5,602 bases of DNA from Azohydromonas lata NBRC 102462 (GTDB lineage: Bacteria > Pseudomonadota > Gammaproteobacteria > Burkholderiales > Burkholderiaceae_C): assembly GCA_945878385.1 (NCBI GenBank), contig CAMCTE010000181.1, forward strand, positions 1 through 5,602, given 5' to 3'. The notes beneath the pieces were generated by a model. That model ran no database searches and was not told the DNA's origin. It was given only the letters and a program-made list of their open reading frames with translations. Below, one piece after another: positions 1 through 5,346 of the stretch; within the stretch, counting starts at the first letter, position 1, and each line of letters begins with the position of its first letter. The position numbers and the translations under genes were made by a program.

Positions 1-787
1 CATTCTGGCGGGCGATCACCCCCAGGTGCCGCCCACCGTGAAAAGCGAGCAGGCCGCGCGCGAAGGCCTGCGCGAAACCCTGTTCGAAAAGTGCATTCAG
101 CGCCAACCTGCTACGGCCCGCATGCTGAACCTTCAGTACCGCATGCACCAGCAGATAATGGCCTTCAGCTCCGAGCGCTTCTATGGCGGGCAACTGCAAG
201 CGCATGGCAGCGTGCGCGACGCCGGCTTGGAGGCCTACGACCTTGGCTTTGCTCCCGACCTGCCGGTGGAGTTCCTCGACACCGCGGGTTTGGGTTTTCT
301 CGAAGTCACCATCCCCGAAAGCCGCTCCACGGCCAACCCCGAAGAAGCCGATCTGCTGCTGCAGCGCCTGGCCCAGTTGCTCAAGCCCTGCAACTTGGCC
401 GAGCATCAAGAAGCGCCGCTCACCATCGGCGTGATTGCGCCCTACCGCGCCCAGATCAATTGCTTGAAGGACGCCATCGAGGTCCACGAACAGCTGGGCA
501 GCCTGCTGCACCAGCGCTTGCTCAGCGTGGGAACCGTTGATTCCTTCCAAGGCCAGGAGCGGGACATCATTGCGATTTCGCTCACCCGCAGCAATCACGC
601 GGGCGACATCGGTTTCCTGTCCGACATCCGGCGCATGAATGTGGGCATGACCCGCGCCCGCCGCAAGTTGCTGCTCTTCGGGGACTCGTCCACGCTCAGC
701 GTCCATCCTTTCTTCAAGGAACTGCTGGCGTTTGTGGAGCGCATCGGGGGCTACCGCACAGCCTGGGAGATCGTGGATCAGGGTTGA
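1..787 (+). CDS. DNA2/UPF1-like superfamily 1 helicase, C-terminal part (5' truncated)
   Basis: This is the C-terminal part of an ATP-dependent DNA/RNA helicase of the SF1B DNA2/UPF1/IGHMBP2 type. The frame is open from base 2 with no start, so the gene begins left of the window and the Walker A and B motifs are missing; 261 residues are visible. At the left edge is helicase motif III, LAGDHPQVPP (visible residues 2-11). It is followed by LNLQYRMHQQI (about 43-53), typical of this family, then IGVIAPYRAQ (about 141-150), the motif V-like VDSFQGQERD (about 178-187) and the motif VI arginine-finger segment RRMNVGMTRARRK (about 209-221). Motif III normally reads Q-L-P-P and here reads Q-V-P-P, a mild change. 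The TGA stop is at 785-787. Family assignment is firm. Substrate and cellular role cannot be told from this fragment, and nothing on the right looks co-transcribed with it. Confidence 0.93.
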   Translation, partial: ILAGDHPQVPPTVKSEQAAREGLRETLFEKCIQRQPATARMLNLQYRMHQQIMAFSSERFYGGQLQAHGSVRDAGLEAYDLGFAPDLPVEFLDTAGLGFLEVTIPESRSTANPEEADLLLQRLAQLLKPCNLAEHQEAPLTIGVIAPYRAQINCLKDAIEVHEQLGSLLHQRLLSVGTVDSFQGQERDIIAISLTRSNHAGDIGFLSDIRRMNVGMTRARRKLLLFGDSSTLSVHPFFKELLAFVERIGGYRTAWEIVDQG

Positions 788-798
788 TCGCTCGGGAG

Positions 799-889
799 GC
801 AATGCGTTGCTGCGGTTTGGTCAGCGGCGGTTCAAGGAGAAGGTGTGCAGCACACCAGCGCAACAGCGGGTTTGAACCCGCTTGCCGCC
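799..889. repeat. Cluster of inverted repeats in the gap after the helicase
   Basis: The stretch 788-991 has no convincing gene but holds three nested or tandem inverted repeats. GCAA/TTGC (799-802/807-810) is a 4-bp stem. GGTGTG-CAG-CACACC (842-856) is a perfect 15-base palindrome with an odd centre. AGCGGGTT-TG-AACCCGCT (865-882) is a perfect 8-bp inverted repeat. GGCGG (826-830) and CCGCC (885-889) could close around the last two and give a three-way-junction-like fold. No T-tract follows any stem, so a classic intrinsic terminator is not supported. It could be a Rho-independent-like processing or stabilising structure at the helicase mRNA 3' end, a dispersed REP-like element, or chance in GC-rich DNA. 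The inverted repeats are seen directly; the fold is inferred. Confidence 0.4.
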
Positions 890-991
890 TCCGGCCCTCA
901 CCTTGCCCTGTCAGTTGACCTGCATTCACAGATGCCGCGCCTTTGATCGGAACGGCGGCAGTCTCTGCGCGCCGCGCGACAATCTGAGGTG

Positions 992-1267
992 ATGTCGAAT
1001 CCGCCCCCATCATCGCCACCCGCCCAACCGCGCAACCCGCTGCACGGAAAAACGCTCGAGGCCATCCTCACCGAGCTCGTGGCGCACTATGGCTGGGACG
1101 GCCTGGCGCAACGCATCGCCCTGCGGTGCTTCAGCAACGAACCCACCATCGGGTCCAGCTTGAAGGTTTTGCGCAAGACACCCTGGGCCCGCGAAAAGGT
1201 GGAAAGCCTGTACCTGTTCATGCTTCGCGACCTGCGGCGTGCCGGCCAACCCCGCGCTGGGCGATGA
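992..1267 (+). CDS. VF530/DUF2132 family small protein
   Basis: This is a 91-residue protein of the VF530 (DUF2132) family, a small conserved proteobacterial fold annotated as DNA-binding by family, with no established cellular role that I know of. The conserved core runs from about residue 15 to 80: NPLHGKTLEAIL, then the aromatic LVAHYGWDGLAQRI, CFSNEPTIGSSLKVLRKTPWAR, and the helix KVESLYLFMLR that usually ends the domain. The N-terminal leader is short and rich in Pro/Ser, and a basic tail (RRAGQPRAGR) follows the core, so length is normal. I chose ATG at 992; GTG at 989 directly precedes it in frame and adds one residue. The only SD-like bases, GAGG at 986-989, sit just 2 nt before the ATG, so initiation looks weak or unusual. 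It stands alone on this strand, 200 bases after the helicase. Confidence 0.88.
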   Translation: MSNPPPSSPPAQPRNPLHGKTLEAILTELVAHYGWDGLAQRIALRCFSNEPTIGSSLKVLRKTPWAREKVESLYLFMLRDLRRAGQPRAGR

Positions 1268-1277
1268 GCGGCGACCC

Positions 1278-1302
1278 TACAGCCAAGCCCCTCGGGGCTG
1301 TA
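1278..1302. terminator. GC-rich hairpin after the VF530 gene (terminator-like, no T-tract)
   Basis: TACAGCC (1278-1284) is perfectly complementary to GGCTGTA (1296-1302) around an 11-base loop. A competing stem AGCCCC/GGGGCT (1286-1291/1294-1299) is nested inside. It begins 10 bases after the VF530 stop, in the gap between convergent genes, a fitting place for a 3' end on either strand. Neither strand has a run of T after the stem, so efficient intrinsic termination is uncertain. Confidence 0.35.
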
Positions 1303-1340
1303 CGCCAACTTCGCGTGCGTCAGTTCTGGTAACGATGACC

Positions 1341-1353
1341 GGGCCTTCGGCCC
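1341..1353. terminator. Second short hairpin in the convergent gap
   Basis: GGGCC-TTC-GGCCC is a perfect 5-bp inverted repeat with a 3-base loop, 55 bases downstream of the DUF4149 gene's stop on the minus strand and 73 bases past the VF530 stop on the plus strand. It could help end or protect transcripts from either side. There is no T-tract. The rest of 1268-1407 holds no gene that I can support. Confidence 0.25.
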
Positions 1354-1407
1354 AAGTTCCGTCCAAGCGCTGGCTGTCCTGACCTCACCAACCGGCACCC
1401 AGGGCGG

Positions 1408-1800
1408 TCAGGCCAGCCTTGCCAGCACCCAACCGGCAGCCGCGATGTGGGCCAGCGTGACCAACACCGACAAGCCATGCAGGGTCTTGAAGCGTCCGCG
1501 GGCTTGTGCATCGGTGGCGCGGTTGATGGCGGGCATGAGCACCTGTCGAGTGGGCACGGTGGTCAAGCCGATGGCCGCCATCAGCACTGAGGATGTGGGG
1601 TCGTGCGGCCACCACAACAGCGCGCCTGCGCCCGCAACCGCGATCACAAACAAGTAGAACCAGGGGAAGGCCTTGCGGATGACGCTGCGCGCAACATCGA
1701 TGGGCAGTGCCGTGAACAGGAATGCGGCAAAGGCAAAGGCGAACAGTGTCATTCCGCCAAAGAGCAGCGCGGTGGTGAGAATGGCCAGACTGAGGATCAT
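1408..1800 (-). CDS. DUF4149 family integral membrane protein
   Basis: A 130-residue, very hydrophobic protein that matches the DUF4149 family of small inner-membrane proteins of unknown function. Four membrane helices are visible, at about residues 3-30, 47-65, 71-90 and 107-127. Family-like features are the first helix with FGGMTLFAFAFAAFLF, the short loop ALPIDVARSVIRKAFPWFY, and the segment MPAINRATDAQARGRFKTLH leading into the last helix. The start chosen is ATG at 1800-1798. It places helix 1 at the N-terminus, as in the family, and has AAGG (1809-1806 on the minus strand) 5 bases upstream as a ribosome binding site. The frame stays open upstream to 1956, but that extension would overlap the DCC gene and its residues are not membrane-like. 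It lies 76 bases downstream of the DCC gene and may share its transcript. Confidence 0.82.
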   Translation of the reverse strand: MILSLAILTTALLFGGMTLFAFAFAAFLFTALPIDVARSVIRKAFPWFYLFVIAVAGAGALLWWPHDPTSSVLMAAIGLTTVPTRQVLMPAINRATDAQARGRFKTLHGLSVLVTLAHIAAAGWVLARLA

Positions 1801-1876
1801 GAAAGCCTTGGATGTTGATTGGCGGCCGTCTTGAAGGCCAGCTGGATACGCTACCCAACCGGTAACCAAGCGCAAT

Positions 1877-2278
1877 TCAGGCCTTGCGCCAGGCGCGGCG
1901 CACCCAAAGGAAAAAACGGTATGCCGCCTCCAGCATCGAAAGGCGCCAGCCGCCACCGAACAGCGACCCCAACCAACGCCAGCGGGGCAACTGCTTCCAC
2001 ATTCCCGTGAAGGCGGCCGCGCCGCTCACCAGTTCACCATCGGCTAGGCGCAGGTGCAGGCGCGCCAAGGCGGCGTCTCGGGTCAGGCCCGCGCCCAGTT
2101 CGGCCGTATCGCAGCGGGTCACATCCACCCACCGGATGTTCTGCCCACCTGGCTCTCGTTGGTACACCGCAATTTCCCGCGAACAAACCGGACAAGCCCC
2201 GTCGAAGTACACCGTAGGCGCGCAGGCCACCTGACTGGGTTGGCTGGCTTGATGCGAGAGGGCGGTGGAGGAGTCCAT
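1877..2278 (-). CDS. DCC-family (DUF393) thiol-disulfide oxidoreductase-like protein
   Basis: A 133-residue protein of the DCC/DUF393 family, predicted thioredoxin-fold proteins named after a conserved Asp-Cys-Cys pattern. The signature is clear: VYFDGACPVCSREI at about residues 23-36, with D26 and the CPVC pair C29/C32 as the likely redox-active site. RWVDVTRCD (about 49-57) and the conserved LVSGAAAFTGMWKQLP segment (about 83-98) follow, and the end is aromatic and basic (YRFFLWVRRAWRKA). There is no signal peptide, so a cytoplasmic location is likely. The ATG at 2278-2276 has no good Shine-Dalgarno sequence; an in-frame GTG at residue 17 is possible but no better placed. The substrate is unknown for the family. 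Neighbours are the MFS gene 90 bases upstream and the DUF4149 gene downstream, all on the minus strand. Confidence 0.88.
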   Translation of the reverse strand: MDSSTALSHQASQPSQVACAPTVYFDGACPVCSREIAVYQREPGGQNIRWVDVTRCDTAELGAGLTRDAALARLHLRLADGELVSGAAAFTGMWKQLPRWRWLGSLFGGGWRLSMLEAAYRFFLWVRRAWRKA

Positions 2279-2368
2279 GGGCTGATGCTACTGCCCAGCG
2301 CCGGTGGCCGCACGAGCGCCGCCAAACGACCCCAATTTGCAGCGTGCGATGGTCGGCTTCCTGGGCGC

Positions 2369-3610
2369 TCAGACCTCGCGGGGCGGCAAGGCGCGGTCAG
2401 CCAAGGCCGAACACGCGATGGCCCCTCCCATGACCACCAGGGCCACAGGCCCCAGCGCGCCGTAGCCGCTGGCCACCACCAGCCAGGCACCCACCGCAGC
2501 GCCTACAGCCTGCCCAGCGTAAAGGCTTGAGGAATTCAGCGCGATCGAGGCCGACGCCAGGGCCGGTGCGGTCTGGGCCAACCGCGCCTGCTGTGAAGAG
2601 GTGAAGGCAAAACCGCCCAATCCCCACACCACCATGGCGCCTGTGACGGCCCATGTCGTTTGCAACCATGAAAGACCCAGTACCCAAAGGGCCAAGCCCC
2701 AAATCACGAAACCCAGGGCAATCCGCGCACCGCGGTCGGCGCCCAGCCGCGCCACTGCGCGAGACAAGGCGATGTTGCCCAAGAGGCCGCACGCCCCCAT
2801 CAGCCCCATGAGGGCCGCTTGCGCCGCCGGGGTGGCCTGCACCCCTTCGCGCAGGGCGGCGGTGATGTAGCCCATCACCACAAAGGTTCCTGAGCACCAA
2901 GCCATTGTGGCCAGCAGGATCCATCGCAGCCGCGCATTGCCCAGCACCTGCCCCCAAGACTGCAGGGAAAGCGGTACGGTCTGCACACCGGCGGGAATCA
3001 CACGCCACACCGCCCATGCGGCCAAGACACCCAGGCCTGCCACCGTGGCGAAGCTCGCCCGCCAACTTACAGCGTCGGCCAGCAGGTTGCCCATCGGCAT
3101 GCCCAGCACCGAGGCCAGTGACCAACCGATGAAGGCGCTTGTCACGGCAGTCGACCGCTGTTCCGCGGGCACCATCATCGTCAGCGTGGCCGCCACTTGT
3201 GGCGTGAACACCGCAGCCCCCAGCACGGCCACGGGCCGCAACACCATCAGGCTGACGAAATCGGGCGCCAGTGCGCAAGCCAGGTGCCCAGCGGCCAGCA
3301 GCAGCAAGGAAGCCACCAACAGCAGCCGGCGGTCCACTCGCCAGGTCAGTGCGGCCAGCACGGGCGCGCCGACGCACATCGTCAAGGCGGCCAGGCTCAG
3401 CAAGCTGCCGGCCGCGGGAACCGATACCCCAAGGTCACGCGCCATCAGGTCCAGCATGCCTGGCACCACCAGGACGCCGCAACCGACCACGAAATTTCCA
3501 AAAAAGGCTGCGGCAATAGCCGGTCGGTGGGTCAGGGGGGTCAAGCGAACGCCTTGCGGTTCAAAACGCCCCGCTGTCCGAATCTTACAAGTGAGGATCA
3601 GTACCCCCAT
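2369..3610 (-). CDS. MFS transporter, DHA1-type exporter
   Basis: A major facilitator superfamily transporter of about 400 residues with 12 predicted membrane helices, expected in the inner membrane and using the proton gradient to export small molecules. It resembles the DHA1 group (AraJ/YdhP/PbuE-like exporters). Visible marks are a degenerate motif A loop after helix 2 (GAPVLAALTWRVDRR, about 81-95) and the motif C-like stretch in helix 5, GWSLASVLGMPMGNLLADA (about 162-180), followed by WRASF. A polar central loop lies at about 205-225, and SSQQARLAQTAPALASAS (about 338-355) is typical of helices 10-11 in this group. The outermost ATG is used here. The first 22 residues are not transporter-like, and a TTG at 3544-3542 with AAGG 8 bases upstream is an attractive alternative start giving 391 residues. 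The substrate cannot be read from the sequence. The XRE regulator is divergent next door. Confidence 0.9.
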   Translation of the reverse strand: MGVLILTCKIRTAGRFEPQGVRLTPLTHRPAIAAAFFGNFVVGCGVLVVPGMLDLMARDLGVSVPAAGSLLSLAALTMCVGAPVLAALTWRVDRRLLLVASLLLLAAGHLACALAPDFVSLMVLRPVAVLGAAVFTPQVAATLTMMVPAEQRSTAVTSAFIGWSLASVLGMPMGNLLADAVSWRASFATVAGLGVLAAWAVWRVIPAGVQTVPLSLQSWGQVLGNARLRWILLATMAWCSGTFVVMGYITAALREGVQATPAAQAALMGLMGACGLLGNIALSRAVARLGADRGARIALGFVIWGLALWVLGLSWLQTTWAVTGAMVVWGLGGFAFTSSQQARLAQTAPALASASIALNSSSLYAGQAVGAAVGAWLVVASGYGALGPVALVVMGGAIACSALADRALPPREV

Positions 3611-3632
3611 CTTTGGCCAGTTTGGGTGGGGG

Positions 3633-3661
3633 GTTTAACCTACGAAATGCGAAGGTAACAA
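3633..3661 (-). promoter_or_regulatory. Candidate promoter for the MFS gene
   Basis: On the minus strand TTGTTA (3661-3656) and TTAAAC (3638-3633) are separated by 17 bases and would act as -35 and -10 boxes. The -10 box is poor (3 of 6 matches to TATAAT). A start site near 3626 would leave a leader of about 16 bases to the ATG at 3610, or about 80 bases to the alternative TTG at 3544. The inverted repeat at 3638-3656 fills the spacer. Confidence 0.3.
3638..3656. promoter_or_regulatory. Imperfect inverted repeat, possible operator
   Basis: ACCTACG (3638-3644) and CGAAGGT (3650-3656) are inverted copies matching at 6 of 7 positions around the spacer AAATG. This size and symmetry suit a dimeric HTH repressor. 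It lies between the divergent MFS and XRE genes, inside the spacer of the candidate MFS promoter and just upstream of the candidate XRE promoter. Binding by the XRE protein is an inference from position only. Confidence 0.35.
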
Positions 3662-3662
3662 T

Positions 3663-3691
3663 TTGTGACTTAAACGCGGCTGACCTAAAAG
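3663..3691 (+). promoter_or_regulatory. Candidate sigma-70 promoter for the XRE-kinase unit
   Basis: TTGTGA (3663-3668) and TAAAAG (3686-3691) are spaced by 17 bases, each matching 4 of 6 consensus bases. Transcription would start near 3698, about 20 bases before the regulator's ATG. It is the best match I can see in the gap, but it was picked by eye. Confidence 0.4.
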
Positions 3692-3718
3692 CGTCAACTG
3701 CAGACACTCGGCATTGGT

Positions 3719-3991
3719 ATGAAACAGATCAACGCCCCGGCACTGCACATCGGCGAAACACGCGCGTTGTTGGCGTCCAATGTCTTGCTGCTGCGGCGCC
3801 AGGCTGGTTTGTCCCAAGAGGCCCTGGCATTTGAAGCCGGGCTGCACCGAACTTTTGTGGCCCATGTGGAGCGCGGTGTTCGCAACATCTCCATCGACAA
3901 TGTGGAACGCTTGGCCATCGCCTTGAGCGTGTTGCCGATGGTGCTGTTGGCGCCAGATTTCAAAACGCTGAAGTCCTTCCGCCCAGACTAG
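3719..3991 (+). CDS. XRE-family HTH transcriptional regulator (controller-protein-like)
   Basis: A 90-residue protein consisting almost entirely of one Cro/C1-type HTH domain, so a DNA-binding transcription factor acting probably as a dimer. The domain spans about residues 19-78. It starts with NVLLLRRQAGLSQEALA (scaffold helix, then helix 2), followed by the recognition region AGLHRTFVAHVERGVRN and SIDNVERLAIALSV, the last helix pair. GLSQEALA, HVERG and RNIS are the usual landmarks. Its size and the ERGxRNxS pattern resemble restriction-modification controller (C) proteins and many orphan regulators. No restriction or methylase gene is in view. The ATG at 3719 has no clear Shine-Dalgarno sequence. 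The TAG stop at 3989-3991 touches the GTG start of the kinase gene, which suggests one transcript and coupled translation. The divergent MFS gene is a plausible target. Confidence 0.9.
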   Translation: MKQINAPALHIGETRALLASNVLLLRRQAGLSQEALAFEAGLHRTFVAHVERGVRNISIDNVERLAIALSVLPMVLLAPDFKTLKSFRPD

Positions 3992-5314
3992 GTGCAGCAC
4001 CGCGCAGCGCGCCCCATGGTTGGCCACACTGCTCCGTCCAACGCAGCCACTGCTGCGGCCAACCCCGGTGATTCATCGGCCCCCCATGTGGCGCACCCAT
4101 CGGTGCGGTCCGCGCAGTCGCGCGAATTCCTCCTTCAGTTGGGTGGGGCCCTGCGTCCGTTGGGGGAACCCGCCCAGGTTGAAGAGCGGGCCTGCAGCAT
4201 GCTTGCTGAACACCTGCAGGTTGCTCGTGCCTACTATGTGGAAATCGATGAGCAGGCCAATCGCTTGAGCGTTGCGCGGGATGCGGTTCGCTGGCCCGCC
4301 ACCACCCATGCGGGCGTTCACCTGGCCACAGACTTCAGTTGGGCGTATGACAATCTGCGCGGCGGCCACAGCAATGTGGTGAACAACACCCAGAAGTCGA
4401 TGCGCATCCCTCATGCGCAGCGCAAGGTGTGTGCGGCCCTGCAGATCGTGGCCTGCATCGCCGCGCCGGTGCTCAAGGGCCAACAGTTGGTCGGTGCGCT
4501 GTGCGTGACCGACACCCAACCACGCCGCTGGAAGGCCAGGGAAGTGGCCTTGGTGAGGGCGATCGCCGATCACCTTTGGTGCTCCCTCATGCGCACCCGT
4601 GCCGATGAACAGCTCATTCAAAGGGCGCGTGCGCTGGAGCGGCAAGCGGCACAGCTGCGCCGGCTGGCATCCGAGCTGACACTGGCTGAACATCACACCC
4701 GGCAGCAACTCAGCCGCGTGTTGCATGACGGCCTGCAACAGCAGCTGTTTTGCGCATCGCTCACACTGGATGGTGCAATCAAGGCTTCGGGCGGACACCC
4801 GCTGTTGCATCGCGCCCAGGCCGAACTCAAGGACGCGATGGAGGTGACACGCTCACTGAGCGTCGATTTGTTTCCGCCAGTGCTGCACAACGACCGCCTG
4901 CCCGATGCCCTGGAATGGTTGGTGGCCTGGGCGCGTAAGAAGTACGCTTTGGTGGTGAAGATGCGGGTGGACCCGGACGCCGACCCCACGGCCTCGCATG
5001 CGCGCATTTTGCTGTTCGAGTCGGTCCGGGAGCTGATCTTCAATGCCGTCAAGCACGCCCGCGTCAGCGAAGCTGCGCTGCAACTGAGCCTGCAGGCCCA
5101 AGACATGGTTCAAATCGTGGTGTCCGACGAAGGTGTCGGTTTCGATCCGCAGCGCCTTTTCAGCGGAGCCGGCGCTGATGCGGGCCTCGGGCTGTTCAGC
5201 ATCCGGGAACGCCTGGTGCTGTTGGGAGGCGATCTCACGATCGACAGTGCCCCCGGGCGTGGCGCCCGGTTTGAACTGACGGTGCCCCGTCAGGCCTGCG
5301 GCGGCGGGGCTTGA
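3992..5314 (+). CDS. GAF-domain sensor histidine kinase, NarL/UhpB (HPK7, HisKA_3) type
   Basis: A 440-residue two-component sensor kinase. There is no membrane helix, so it is cytoplasmic. After a low-complexity Ala/Pro/Thr-rich leader (1-40) comes a GAF domain (about 43-205) of the kind common in soluble bacterial sensors; its ligand is unknown. A coiled-coil linker (about 203-240) leads to the HisKA_3 dimerisation domain. Its H-box RQQLSRVLHDGLQQQL has His245 as the expected phosphorylation site, followed by SVDLFPPVL...LPDALEWL. The ATP-binding domain shows the N-box RELIFNAVKHA (Asn351), the G1 box SDEGVGFDP (378-386) and the G2 box GLGLFSIRERL with GRGARFEL, so catalysis looks intact. 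GTG at 3992 directly follows the regulator's stop; ATG at 4016 is an alternative eight codons in, and neither has a good ribosome binding site. Kinases of this class normally pair with a LuxR-type response regulator, which is not found next to it here. Confidence 0.92.
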   Translation: MQHRAARPMVGHTAPSNAATAAANPGDSSAPHVAHPSVRSAQSREFLLQLGGALRPLGEPAQVEERACSMLAEHLQVARAYYVEIDEQANRLSVARDAVRWPATTHAGVHLATDFSWAYDNLRGGHSNVVNNTQKSMRIPHAQRKVCAALQIVACIAAPVLKGQQLVGALCVTDTQPRRWKAREVALVRAIADHLWCSLMRTRADEQLIQRARALERQAAQLRRLASELTLAEHHTRQQLSRVLHDGLQQQLFCASLTLDGAIKASGGHPLLHRAQAELKDAMEVTRSLSVDLFPPVLHNDRLPDALEWLVAWARKKYALVVKMRVDPDADPTASHARILLFESVRELIFNAVKHARVSEAALQLSLQAQDMVQIVVSDEGVGFDPQRLFSGAGADAGLGLFSIRERLVLLGGDLTIDSAPGRGARFELTVPRQACGGGA

Positions 5315-5319
5315 TCGGC

Positions 5320-5346
5320 ACCGGGCTTGCGGGGAAGGGTCCCGGT
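5320..5346. terminator. Inverted repeat in the convergent kinase/infA gap
   Basis: ACCGGG (5320-5325) and CCCGGT (5341-5346) are perfect 6-bp inverted copies around a 15-base loop. They fill the 31-base gap between the kinase stop (5312-5314) and the infA stop (5346-5348). The place suits a shared 3'-end structure for the convergent genes, but the loop is long and no T-tract is present on either strand, so termination is only a guess. Confidence 0.25.

Noticed and set aside
865..882. Minus-strand GGGTTCAAACCC looks like a tRNA T-arm.
   Set aside because: The loop is 6 rather than 7 bases when the stem is paired properly, and no acceptor stem, anticodon arm or CCA lies at the right distance.
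915..920. TTGACC as a -35 box for the VF530 gene.
   Set aside because: No acceptable -10 hexamer is found 16-18 bases downstream.
714..1019. A 101-codon open frame on the minus strand over the helicase end and the spacer.
   Set aside because: It overlaps two well-supported genes, has low-complexity GC-frame composition and matches no family I recognise.
1801..1956. N-terminal extension of the DUF4149 frame up to an ATG at 1956.
   Set aside because: It would overlap the DCC gene by 80 bases, is not membrane-like, and the ATG at 1800 has a ribosome binding site and fits the family.
2907..3638. A 243-codon open frame on the plus strand opposite the MFS gene.
   Set aside because: It is a shadow of the transporter in GC-rich DNA: Arg/Ala/Thr/Pro-rich, with no domain, while the minus strand encodes a clear MFS protein.
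3719..3991. Restriction-modification locus suggested by the controller-like XRE protein.
   Set aside because: No methyltransferase or endonuclease gene is present on either side in the window; the resemblance is shared by many orphan regulators.
4073..4810. A 245-codon open frame on the minus strand opposite the kinase gene.
   Set aside because: The plus strand encodes intact GAF and kinase motifs, and the opposite frame has no recognisable domain.
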